Position numbers and translations under genes: made by a program
Assembly: GCA_964397855.1 (NCBI GenBank)
Contig: CAYNKQ010000021.1
Location: 1-13,575, forward strand
Reading direction: 5' to 3'
DNA length: 13,575 bases
DNA from: UBA7683 sp964397855
GTDB lineage: Bacteria > Patescibacteriota > Saccharimonadia > Saccharimonadales > UBA7683
The notes under the pieces: generated by a model
Told to the model about the DNA's origin: nothing
What the model saw: only the letters and a program-made list of their open reading frames with translations
Database searches by the model: none
In this document: positions 6,369 through 12,625 of the stretch, piece by piece
Layout: each line of letters opens with the position of its first letter
Numbering within the stretch: the first letter of the stretch is position 1

Positions 6369-7700
6369 CTACATTCTCATCTGTTTGAATGCTTCTTGCA
6401 AAATAGCCAACATAGTAGCGTAATTCCGCGACGTTAACTTTACTTTAGCGCTGTACAAGTACACAACGTTATCTACCACTTCAAGATTAACTTCAAATGG
6501 AAGCTCTTGGAGCTTTACCATAAATGCCGGATGCAACAGCTCAAAACTAGTGGCCCGCTCAAGGTCACTGGCCCAAACTTCGTACCTGTTATTAAACTCG
6601 CCCCATTCTGTACTCATTCTTGTCAGATCTTTTGGCTTCGAGAACAGCCCCACCGTGCGCTTTTTTCGAACCAATATATTTCCATATTCCTTTGGGACAT
6701 TCACCTGGGCTATAAGGTAATTGGCAATGCCTTCTTTAGCTGTCTTTACTGGAATGTAGTTATAGATCTGTATCAAAACGTTGTTGTACATTCCAATTAC
6801 GTGGTTATTGATGTCTGATTTACCAAAATTAGCTTTGTCAAACAGTTGTCCACGCTTCGGCAGGAGCAGCCAGCCCCAATCAGGGCTGTAGCAAAACTTT
6901 TGGGAATATGCGAACTGCTCAAGTGAGTTGTTACGCAGGTAACCGCTCTCAGTTGACTGCTGAATACCCGCAAGCAGCCATGTGTCTTCGCTTCTTTCGA
7001 ATCGCCAAAACTCGGTAAATGGATTCCCGTCTCGATATAACAGAGCCCTGGTCTTCATGTCAAACAATTGATCATCTGCTTTGGCGGTAATTGCTATCGT
7101 GAAGGAGTCTCCCGTTTTACCATCGGCGTCTTCAATTTGGATAATCTGCATTTGCGATATCTGTGGGTTTACCACGAAATCCTGCCTACCGGCTTGCTTG
7201 ATAGCCGCTATCATCAGTTGAGCATGATAAAAATACCACGGAGTCATATAATTTCGAGCTGGCTCCATTTCATTGCTGGTCCAGTCACGCTGATACTGCA
7301 AGAAGACGTTTTGCGCATGACTCTTGAGCGCTTCTTCATTCCAAGAACTATCAGAAGCTGAGGCGACCGCCAAGTCCTTCTTGGCTTTTTTCCCAAGTTG
7401 AACAAGCTTATTGAACCAGTCATACAGACCAGCGCCAGCGCCAACTAGTGCCGCCACTGCTATGAAGAAGCCATACGTTCTAAACGCAAACACTAAAACA
7501 GCTGCGTATACAACGGCTAAGGGCCAGGCTATGAAGCTTGCAACTACCACCGGCAGGTATTTCTTAAGTTTTGCACCAATAAAGTGCATAGGGGCATAGC
7601 CAACAAGAATAATTATCCCTTCACCGCCGCCGCTACTACCGCTACCGCCGCCGCCGCTACGCGCAAAGAACTCTGTTATTAGCAATATATTCATTAGCAC
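6369..7700 (-). CDS. Tim44-like and DUF3137-like fusion membrane protein
   Basis: The 443-residue protein starts with a short leader MLMNILLITEFFARSG, then a Gly/Ser tract (15-28), which bacterial Tim44-like proteins often carry. Two membrane helices follow at about 48-73 and 76-94. Residues about 118-250 fit a Tim44-like domain (an NTF2-like cone fold): FLQYQRDWTSNEMEPARNYM, then QIIQIEDADGK, TRALLYRDG and FWRFERSEDTWLLAGI. The C-terminal part, about 280-443, resembles DUF3137, with FNNRYEVWASDLERATSFEL (369-388) and the HPAFMVKL stretch. Start: GTG at 7700 has a GAGGT seven bases upstream; an ATG two codons later is the alternative. The DNA for the Gly/Ser tract (about 7618-7662) is a GC-rich low-complexity run. 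It is the first gene of the LemA/HtpX block, which suggests a role in membrane-protein handling. The domain calls are by eye and the Tim44-like one is the firmer. Confidence 0.8.
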   Translation of the reverse strand: MLMNILLITEFFARSGGGGSGSSGGGEGIIILVGYAPMHFIGAKLKKYLPVVVASFIAWPLAVVYAAVLVFAFRTYGFFIAVAALVGAGAGLYDWFNKLVQLGKKAKKDLAVASASDSSWNEEALKSHAQNVFLQYQRDWTSNEMEPARNYMTPWYFYHAQLMIAAIKQAGRQDFVVNPQISQMQIIQIEDADGKTGDSFTIAITAKADDQLFDMKTRALLYRDGNPFTEFWRFERSEDTWLLAGIQQSTESGYLRNNSLEQFAYSQKFCYSPDWGWLLLPKRGQLFDKANFGKSDINNHVIGMYNNVLIQIYNYIPVKTAKEGIANYLIAQVNVPKEYGNILVRKKRTVGLFSKPKDLTRMSTEWGEFNNRYEVWASDLERATSFELLHPAFMVKLQELPFEVNLEVVDNVVYLYSAKVKLTSRNYATMLAILQEAFKQMRM

Positions 7701-7731
7701 TTAGCATACCTCATTTTGAAATATAATAATA

Positions 7732-7758
7732 AAAATCACCCTACTTCAGGATGATTTT
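7732..7758 (-). terminator. Rho-independent terminator after tRNA-Leu
   Basis: Two ten-base arms at 7732-7741 and 7749-7758 pair with one mismatch around a seven-base loop. On the minus strand the second arm is followed by a T-rich run (TTTTTATTATTATA). The hairpin starts four bases after the tRNA-Leu CCA end, so it should stop transcription from that gene and separate it from the Tim44-like gene. A T-rich run also exists in the plus direction, but no plus-strand gene needs it. Confidence 0.75.
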
Positions 7759-7761
7759 ATT

Positions 7762-7849
7762 TGGTGGGCGAAGAGGGACTTGAACCCTCAAGGTCGTTAA
7801 GACCATTTGATTTTAAGTCAAACGCGTATACCAATTCCGCCATTCGCCC
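7762..7849 (-). tRNA. tRNA-Leu(TAA), CCA encoded
   Basis: This is an 88-base gene on the minus strand. The acceptor stem GGGCGAA pairs fully with TTCGCCC, followed by discriminator A73 and an encoded CCA. The D-arm contains the AATTGG loop. The anticodon stem TTTGA/TCAAA encloses loop CTTAAAA, giving anticodon TAA. A long variable arm (TGGTC..GACC type) is as expected for leucine, and the T-arm carries GTTCAAG. The HD-domain gene lies 71 bases upstream and a terminator follows directly. Confidence 0.97.
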
Positions 7850-7920
7850 GCACATTGTAAGGTTTGCCCTGCAGTTTAGAGTCGTACTTGGACTATTGCA
7901 CGCTCACGACAACGGTTACA

Positions 7921-8463
7921 TTATGCGGTATAAGCGCCTTCTTTTTCAAGCTCGTCTAGTATTGCAGTAAGCTTGGGGTCAGAAAGCGCAGCTCGAGTAC
8001 TAGCACCAAACTCTGTCATACCTGCTTCATTTAGACCGTACGAACCAGCTTGCAAGTATGCTTCAAGTTTGTCGAGCTGGGCGATGAACTTTCCTTCGGC
8101 GGTTCGACGATATTCAAAGTCTAGCCACACCTCGTACAGCTCACCGGTTGCGTCCACATTTGAAAGGATATCTTTAACGGCCGCTGACTCCTGTTTCTGC
8201 TTGTCTCCTTTGGTAACGCCATCATGAGGCGTGATATCCCCAATGACACTTTCTCCAATATCATGCAGCACCGCCATAATAAGCAGCTTTTCAATATTGA
8301 GATCAGAGTTTACACCAAAAGCTAAAGCCAAAACAGCAAGCCCGAGCGAATGATCCGCAACCGACTCCGGAGTTTCAACTTTTTTGACCAACCAACCAGC
8401 GCGCTTTAGGTGTTTAATTTTGTGCAGTGTCTGGTGAAGCTGTTTTATTTGCTGCGTGGTCAT
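7921..8463 (-). CDS. HD-domain 5'-deoxynucleotidase-like protein (HDDC2/YfbR type)
   Basis: The 180-residue protein has the metal-binding HD pattern of the HDDC2/YfbR group, which dephosphorylates (deoxy)nucleoside monophosphates. The motifs are PESVADHS (H38), HDIGESVIGDITP (H67, D68, E71, D76) and QLDKLEAYLQAGSYGL (D131). The start is placed at the ATG at 8463, because earlier in-frame starts fall inside tRNA-Cys. There is no strong ribosome binding site. The gene begins 24 bases after the tRNA-Cys CCA end with no terminator or clear promoter between, so it may be transcribed from the tRNA-Cys promoter. Nucleotide specificity cannot be told from sequence; the family assignment itself is firm. 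Confidence 0.9.
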   Translation of the reverse strand: MTTQQIKQLHQTLHKIKHLKRAGWLVKKVETPESVADHSLGLAVLALAFGVNSDLNIEKLLIMAVLHDIGESVIGDITPHDGVTKGDKQKQESAAVKDILSNVDATGELYEVWLDFEYRRTAEGKFIAQLDKLEAYLQAGSYGLNEAGMTEFGASTRAALSDPKLTAILDELEKEGAYTA

Positions 8464-8487
8464 TGTTGCTTTCGTAATTACAAGAAA

Positions 8488-8561
8488 TGGAGGCACCTAC
8501 GGGATTCGAACCCGTGTACACGGTTTTGCAGACCGTTGCCTAACCACTCGGCCAAGGCGCC
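8488..8561 (-). tRNA. tRNA-Cys(GCA), CCA encoded
   Basis: This 74-base gene on the minus strand has acceptor GGCGCCT pairing with AGGTGCC (one G-U pair), discriminator U73 as required for cysteine, and encoded CCA. The anticodon stem ACGGT/ACCGT holds loop CTGCAAA with anticodon GCA. The T-arm carries GGTTCGAATCC. The D-arm and its GAGTGGTTA loop are intact. Confidence 0.97.
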
Positions 8562-8570
8562 ATCGCCAGT

Positions 8571-8579
8571 ATTATATCA
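8571..8579 (-). promoter_or_regulatory. Extended -10 promoter for tRNA-Cys
   Basis: The minus strand reads TGATATAAT, a perfect extended -10 box (TG-n-TATAAT), nine bases before the tRNA 5' end. This places the start point about two bases before the mature tRNA end. There is no strong -35 box at 17 bases. Confidence 0.75.
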
Positions 8580-8619
8580 GATTACCGTACCTTTAGGTCG
8601 GTCCATGAGACAGAAGATC

Positions 8620-8648
8620 TTGATTGCCGTAAATTTTTGCTGTACCCT
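8620..8648 (+). promoter_or_regulatory. Candidate sigma70-type promoter giving a leaderless mRNA
   Basis: TTGATT at 8620-8625 and TACCCT at 8643-8648 are 17 bases apart. The -10 hexamer is poor (TAnnnT) but sits exactly six bases before the ATG at 8655, so transcription would start at or next to the start codon. No Shine-Dalgarno sequence is present. Confidence 0.4.
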
Positions 8649-8654
8649 GCATCA

Positions 8655-9230
8655 ATGAGCCTAGAACTAGAACTTACGCGCCTAGAACCTGGAGACCTCG
8701 TTGCCGCAGTACAGAACTGCGATATTAATGACCCTGAACTATTCAACAGCATCTATGGTCGTTTTAAATCGTTAGCCACTCTTAGATACCTCTTGGCAAA
8801 CTGCGTCGAGGTATTCCCACTTAAAACAAACCTGGCGACCGCCGGAGCTGCTTCGCTGCTACTTTGTATCGGGCTCGTTCGACAAGCTGAGGGTGAATTA
8901 GAGATAGCAGAGCTTCAAGGTGATTCAGGACAGCCACATCAACACTCGCTACACAAAGAACTATCTGAGTTAACAGGAGAGGACATAGAAGCAGGAATAG
9001 ACGCGGCGGCAGCGGCCCCACTATGGCGCGCCGATCATGAAACAGTCGACGCATTCTACAGTTGGTACCCCTCAATATTTACACTTATTAAACAAAGTGC
9101 TGCTAGCATGGTTACCCAAGGCCAAGGGGTGCAAGAGATACTTTCACTCATTAATGGCGGTCTGATATCAGGTCAGATACTCGTCGCTGCCAGTGTGGCA
9201 CATCAACAAACGAAACCGTCTGCTGGGTAA
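8655..9230 (+). CDS. Orphan plus-strand protein of unknown function
   Basis: This 191-residue protein is not recognised. It is acidic at the start (MSLELELTRLEPGDL), with a moderately hydrophobic segment at about 62-76 (AGAASLLLCIGL) and another near 166-183; neither is a convincing membrane helix. It has a polyalanine run at 117-121, and its two cysteines before residue 60 are C22 and C50. Predicted structure by eye is mostly helical. Start choice: an in-frame TTG at 8637 is possible, but the ATG at 8655 lies six bases after a candidate -10 box. It is the only plus-strand gene between 500 and the right edge, and it converges on the Nudix gene with three bases between the two stops. It looks real because the frame stays open for its whole length without low-complexity filler. 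Confidence 0.7.
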   Translation: MSLELELTRLEPGDLVAAVQNCDINDPELFNSIYGRFKSLATLRYLLANCVEVFPLKTNLATAGAASLLLCIGLVRQAEGELEIAELQGDSGQPHQHSLHKELSELTGEDIEAGIDAAAAAPLWRADHETVDAFYSWYPSIFTLIKQSAASMVTQGQGVQEILSLINGGLISGQILVAASVAHQQTKPSAG

Positions 9231-9233
9231 ATT

Positions 9234-9644
9234 CTAGATGGTTATCATGCTAAATGCCGATACTATATGTTCTCGAAACTTGGTTTCAGGTAGGTCGTTG
9301 ACAAGAAAGTACCCAGATTCTTCAACTTCTTCAGTACTAACCACCGTAGCTTCGGGAATAGTTTTAAGCAAAAAAATATGCCTGATGTTTTCGCTGTGAG
9401 GGATTTTAGCCGACTGATAATTAAGGATATCTGGCCGCTCAATCGTAATACCCAGTTCTTCTTTAACTTCACGCACCACGGCTTCAAAAATCGTTTCACC
9501 AGCATGAATTTTACCGCCAGGAAGCTTCCAGTTTGGGTCGTCTGATTCTTTTACTAAAAGAACTTTACCATCTTGGACCGAAACAATGCGTACAACATCA
9601 AGCTCGGGAGTAGTAACTATTTGGTCAATATCGTCTATGTTCAT
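9234..9644 (-). CDS. Nudix hydrolase
   Basis: Nudix enzymes cleave nucleoside diphosphates linked to another group, such as oxidised dNTPs, ADP-ribose or NADH. The 136-residue protein carries a complete Nudix box at 44-66, GKIHAGE followed by seven residues and REVKEELGI, with catalytic glutamates E62 and E63 in REVKEE. KLPGGKI before it and an upstream strand (VVRIVSVQDGKVLLVK) are typical of small MutT-like members. Nothing fixes the substrate. It has its own promoter (9651-9679) with no leader, and its stop faces the stop of the orphan gene. Confidence 0.95.
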   Translation of the reverse strand: MNIDDIDQIVTTPELDVVRIVSVQDGKVLLVKESDDPNWKLPGGKIHAGETIFEAVVREVKEELGITIERPDILNYQSAKIPHSENIRHIFLLKTIPEATVVSTEEVEESGYFLVNDLPETKFREHIVSAFSMITI

Positions 9645-9650
9645 GCCTAA

Positions 9651-9679
9651 ACTGTATCCTATTTACAAAGAACCACCAA
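9651..9679 (-). promoter_or_regulatory. Promoter of the Nudix gene, leaderless
   Basis: On the minus strand TTGGTG (9674-9679) and TACAGT (9651-9656) are separated by 17 bases. The -10 box ends six bases before the ATG at 9644, so transcription should begin at the start codon. Confidence 0.6.
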
Positions 9680-9720
9680 CACCCTAGCCATTTATATAAT
9701 TAAGTTTTACATTATTAGTA

Positions 9721-10191
9721 TTAGCCTGAAAGAGACTCCTTCAAAAGACGAGCCTGCCCCGCTCTTGTCTCCTCGTTAACCAAAACTTTATCGTCAGGGT
9801 GCTGATTATTGAATCCATCTGTCTCGTAGCGGGGATAGATATGTAAATGATAATGGAAGGTGTGTTGATCACCAGTCGGTTCGTTGTTCTGCCTAATGAC
9901 TACTCCCCCGCAGCCAAAAACCTCTTTGATTGCCCTTGCCAGCTTTTGTGAAGCCCTGAACACGGCAGCTCCAAGTTCTTCGGGCAGGTTATACAGATTC
10001 TCGAAATGTTGGTTTGGAACGATAGTAGTATGACCCGGATTCTTCCCAGTAGAGTAGGCGCTGATGAATGCTGTGACAAAGTCATCTCTATAAACTATGT
10101 CGCTTTGTTTAGTTTTAGCGCCTTCGTCTATTCCTGCAACCACCTTGCATAGTGGGCAGTCGTAGCCCTCTGGCTCATGACTTACGTTCAT
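9721..10191 (-). CDS. HIT-family nucleotide hydrolase/transferase
   Basis: HIT proteins act on nucleoside 5'-phosphoramidates, ApnA dinucleotides or related AMP adducts through a covalent AMP-histidine. The 156-residue protein has the triad in HYHLH at 113-117, with H115 in the place of the nucleophile, within QHTFHYHLHIYPR. A CPLC pair (C12, C15) near the N-terminus looks like half of the zinc site of Hint-type members, together with NPGHTTIVP (51-59) and H54. The ATG overlaps the stop of the HAD gene as ATGA, so translation is coupled; it is the last gene of the four-gene operon. Which HIT subgroup it belongs to is not clear. Confidence 0.95.
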   Translation of the reverse strand: MNVSHEPEGYDCPLCKVVAGIDEGAKTKQSDIVYRDDFVTAFISAYSTGKNPGHTTIVPNQHFENLYNLPEELGAAVFRASQKLARAIKEVFGCGGVVIRQNNEPTGDQHTFHYHLHIYPRYETDGFNNQHPDDKVLVNEETRAGQARLLKESLSG

Positions 10192-10766
10192 AGCCTTAGA
10201 TCTTTCTTAAAATTCTCTATTCCTGTGTACAGAAAGGACTTTATTCCCACACTCTTTGCCACCCCTACATTCCCTTGGCTGTCATCAAAGAAGTAAACTT
10301 CCTGTGGCTTGAGGTCGAGTCTATCTAGAACCGCCTTAAAGAAATCCGGATCGTTCTTGTCTACACCCAAATCACAAGACATAAAGAAGCCGTCTAGCAC
10401 GTCTTTAAACATTACATTCTTTAAATAGTCTGCTCTGTACTTTTCCTGACTCGTTGCCAAATAGCACTTAACACCCGACTCACGAAGCTCTTGTATACTG
10501 CCTAAAAGCTGTTCGTTTTTGATATTTTCTGAATCAAACCACTCTTGCAGCAAATTATCAATGTCACCTTCAAAGTGCCATATATCTTTGTTGGCTTTGA
10601 TTAGCTCTTTAAGATCCGCGTTGCCTAGTTTTGCTTCACTAAACACCCCTTTGAAGAAATCACCAAAAGGAGCGATATCCAAACCCCTAGACTCTGCATA
10701 TATCTTGGAGAAGTTAGCTTCAGGAAGCGCTAAGACACCGTCTGTATCAAATAATATTGCTTTCAT
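10188..10766 (-). CDS. HAD-family phosphatase (IA-like)
   Basis: The 192-residue protein has HAD motif I as DTDGV (nucleophile D7, acid D9), motif II as ATS (T105, S106), a motif III lysine probably at K137 in GVDKNDPDFF, and motif IV as FFDDSQGNVGVA (D161, D162). A helical cap fills about residues 15-85, the small alpha-helical type of subfamily I (beta-phosphoglucomutase or YihX-like). The substrate is unknown. The start is the ATG at 10766, directly before KAILFDTDG; an upstream in-frame start would overlap the SDR gene. It begins one base after the SDR stop, with an AGGT ribosome-binding-like stretch seven bases upstream, and its stop overlaps the HIT start. Confidence 0.9.
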   Translation of the reverse strand: MKAILFDTDGVLALPEANFSKIYAESRGLDIAPFGDFFKGVFSEAKLGNADLKELIKANKDIWHFEGDIDNLLQEWFDSENIKNEQLLGSIQELRESGVKCYLATSQEKYRADYLKNVMFKDVLDGFFMSCDLGVDKNDPDFFKAVLDRLDLKPQEVYFFDDSQGNVGVAKSVGIKSFLYTGIENFKKDLRL

Positions 10767-10767
10767 G

Positions 10768-11502
10768 CTATCTACCTGGCAACCAGCCACCGTTTACATG
10801 ATGAATCTCACCGTTAACAAATTTAGCTCCTGGCGAAGCTAAGTAGTGTATTGCCGCTGCTATGTCTTCAGGCTGGCCAAGTTGAGGTACAGTAGCTTGG
10901 TTAACTATATTCTGGATGTCACTTTCCGAAAACTGAGAAGTTATTCCGGTGTTACCTATAAATCCTGGAGAGACTGCGTTAACGGTTATTCCTTGTGGAC
11001 CTAGCTCTCTAGAAAGTGCTAGCATCAGCCCATTAATACCGGCTTTAGATGCTGCGTATCCGATGCCACCTGGACGCATGCTTCCAGTAAACGCCGAGAC
11101 AGAACCTACTAACACGATGCGGCCATTTTTTCTATTCAGATGTTTGGCCACTGCCTGTGTGGTAAGAAATGCCCCTGTTAGATTAATTTTAATGAGTTCA
11201 TTCCAGGTATCTTGAGCTTCTTGGTAAGGAGTCTGGGTTGTTATCTGTCCGACGACCCCTGCGGCACACACGAGGACATCTATGTGGCCATGTTCTTTGA
11301 TTATTTCTTCAACTGCGCTCTCTACTTCCTCTGGATTGCTGACATCTACTTTCTTACCAAGAATCCCACTACCGAGTTGCTCAACCCTGGCTTCATTAAC
11401 TCCCCAAGCGACTACAACATCACCATATTTAGCGAAACGTTCAGCTGTAGCCTTTCCGATTCCATTGGTCCCGCCTGTAACTAGAACAATTCTCTGAGCC
11501 AT
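10768..11502 (-). CDS. Classical short-chain dehydrogenase/reductase (SDR)
   Basis: The 244-residue protein is a classical NAD(P)-dependent SDR. Visible parts are the dinucleotide motif TGGTNGIG (9-16), DVS (53-55), a CAAG motif in place of NNAG (79-82), catalytic N107 (KINLTG), S136, Y149 and K153 (YAASK), and the PGFIGNTG stretch (179-186). The C-terminus VNGEIHHVNGGW fits the family. It resembles FabG-type 3-oxoacyl reductases and sugar or polyol dehydrogenases; the substrate cannot be assigned, and the residues after beta-2 (AWGVNEAR) do not settle NADH versus NADPH. Its ATG follows the TAA of the upstream FMN protein directly, with no ribosome binding site, so translation is probably coupled. 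Confidence 0.95.
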   Translation of the reverse strand: MAQRIVLVTGGTNGIGKATAERFAKYGDVVVAWGVNEARVEQLGSGILGKKVDVSNPEEVESAVEEIIKEHGHIDVLVCAAGVVGQITTQTPYQEAQDTWNELIKINLTGAFLTTQAVAKHLNRKNGRIVLVGSVSAFTGSMRPGGIGYAASKAGINGLMLALSRELGPQGITVNAVSPGFIGNTGITSQFSESDIQNIVNQATVPQLGQPEDIAAAIHYLASPGAKFVNGEIHHVNGGWLPGR

Positions 11503-11952
11503 TTAATTAACTTTAAAGACTCGTTTAGCGTCTGTGGCAGGAAAATTAACCTCGTCCCAGATAGATATCTCATCTGGTGCACACACCCAATATGCCCTAC
11601 CATCCGCAGTGTTATTTAACACTTCCTTTAGTCTTTCTGGCTTATCGCCAAACTTGTCTCCGTAGAGTTTGTTGACTCGCTCTACGTCATCGAGCGGCAC
11701 AAGTTCTGCTTGTCCCGTTATTTGAAGAGCCTGTTTCTTTTTATCATCCCTAACAACGGCTATTGCAACTCTTGGGTCATCTACTATTTCTTTTGAATGT
11801 TGTCTACTTTTTGCAGAGGTCCAATAAATATTTAGGTCATCATCTACCGTAAAATACACCGTACAGATCCAAGGCTTACCATCCCGAACAGTTGCAAGTT
11901 GCATTACTGTTCCTTCATTGAAGTATTCTTGTATGAGATTCTTTAAATCCAT
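11503..11952 (-). CDS. Pyridoxamine 5'-phosphate oxidase-like FMN-binding split-barrel protein
   Basis: The 149-residue protein has the flavin-binding split-barrel pattern: FNEGTVMQLATVRDGKPWIC (11-30), followed by YFTVDDDLNIYWTSAKSR (33-50), SKEIVDDPRVAIAVV (53-67) and TGQAELV (79-85). Members use FMN or F420 and reduce or oxidise diverse small molecules; true PNPOx activity is not implied. It is the first gene of a four-gene operon with the SDR, HAD and HIT genes. The promoter at 11963-11991 gives a leader of only about three to four bases. Confidence 0.9.
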   Translation of the reverse strand: MDLKNLIQEYFNEGTVMQLATVRDGKPWICTVYFTVDDDLNIYWTSAKSRQHSKEIVDDPRVAIAVVRDDKKKQALQITGQAELVPLDDVERVNKLYGDKFGDKPERLKEVLNNTADGRAYWVCAPDEISIWDEVNFPATDAKRVFKVN

Positions 11953-11962
11953 ATTGCTAAAT

Positions 11963-11991
11963 ACTATACCACACCCCTATGGTGACAGTAA
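11963..11991 (-). promoter_or_regulatory. Promoter of the FMN protein-SDR-HAD-HIT operon
   Basis: On the minus strand TTACTG (11986-11991) lies 17 bases from TATAGT (11963-11968). TG-G before the -10 hexamer makes it an extended -10 element. The hexamer ends ten bases before the ATG at 11952, giving a leader of only a few bases and no Shine-Dalgarno sequence. Confidence 0.75.
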
Positions 11992-12143
11992 GTTACGTAG
12001 TACACCTACGGCAATAGATGAATCTACATCTGTTCCAAGTAGAACACATTGAAGAAACTACGCAAGGTGATGCTGTGGACGTAAAGCACTGGATGAATTT
12101 TTCGGTATATCTAACTATCTGATTAAACATCCAGCATAAAGGG

Positions 12144-12623
12144 CTACATTGATCCTCTAGCGTTCTGATCTACCAAACCACCAATCACAACCGCCCAGTA
12201 AATTTCTTTGTCTTCTTCATAAATAGATTCTTTAACGGTATGGCTAGCCACATCGCCTTCAGTGGTACTTTTGTAAGTATACGAACCGCTGGTGTATTCG
12301 GCAGGGCCACGGAAAGGATTCTTATCATCAGGGTGTTTCAGAGCTTCACGAAGAAAATCGTAAACCTCATTTGCTGGTTTACTTGTCTGACCATAGTAAA
12401 CCTCCATAAAAACTGGCCGCTCTTTATGAAAAATCACAAGACGGCCGCCATACGGCTCGCCGCCAAAAAAGTTATCATGCAACCTGTAGTCACCAGCGAC
12501 ATATTCTATGGTACGAGACCCATCTTTTTCTTTTGTAGTCTCGGCCGTACCTTCTGCATGAGGCATATTGGCTTGCATCAAGAATGCTTTTACCTCTTCT
12601 AGATTTAGTGGTTTGTTCAACAT
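12144..12623 (-). CDS. DUF5680 domain protein
   Basis: The 159-residue protein matches the DUF5680 pattern as I remember it: an N-terminal VKAFLMQAN..HAEG helix (11-25), EYVAGDYRLHDNFFGGEPYG (40-59) and GRLVIFHKERPVFMEVYYGQ (60-79). The DNFFGGE and VYYGQ elements are the family core. No catalytic role is known to me. A strong AGGAGGGG ribosome binding site (12630-12637) lies inside the 3' end of the HAD gene, six bases before the ATG, and the two genes are two bases apart, so they form an operon. The C-terminal third (SIYEEDKEIYWAVVIGGLVD) looks like two beta strands. Confidence 0.8.
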   Translation of the reverse strand: MLNKPLNLEEVKAFLMQANMPHAEGTAETTKEKDGSRTIEYVAGDYRLHDNFFGGEPYGGRLVIFHKERPVFMEVYYGQTSKPANEVYDFLREALKHPDDKNPFRGPAEYTSGSYTYKSTTEGDVASHTVKESIYEEDKEIYWAVVIGGLVDQNARGSM

Positions 12624-12625
12624 GC

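Noticed and set aside
7618..7662. CCG/CTA-rich run as a CRISPR-like or satellite repeat
   Set aside because: It simply encodes the Gly/Ser tract of the Tim44-like protein and has no spacer structure.
8464..8496. Longer HD protein starting inside tRNA-Cys
   Set aside because: The added residues would be encoded by the tRNA 3' end; the ATG at 8463 is the first start outside it.
11996..12010. CGTAG/CTACG five-base hairpin with a five-base loop as a terminator
   Set aside because: The stem is too short and no T-run follows on either strand.
12018..12122. A 34-codon plus-strand open frame (MNLHLFQVEHIEETTQGDAV and on) in the gap between the FMN protein operon and the DUF5680 gene
   Set aside because: It is short, has no ribosome binding site, is preceded directly by an in-frame stop, and shows no recognisable motif. 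It might be a decayed gene remnant, but nothing supports that.
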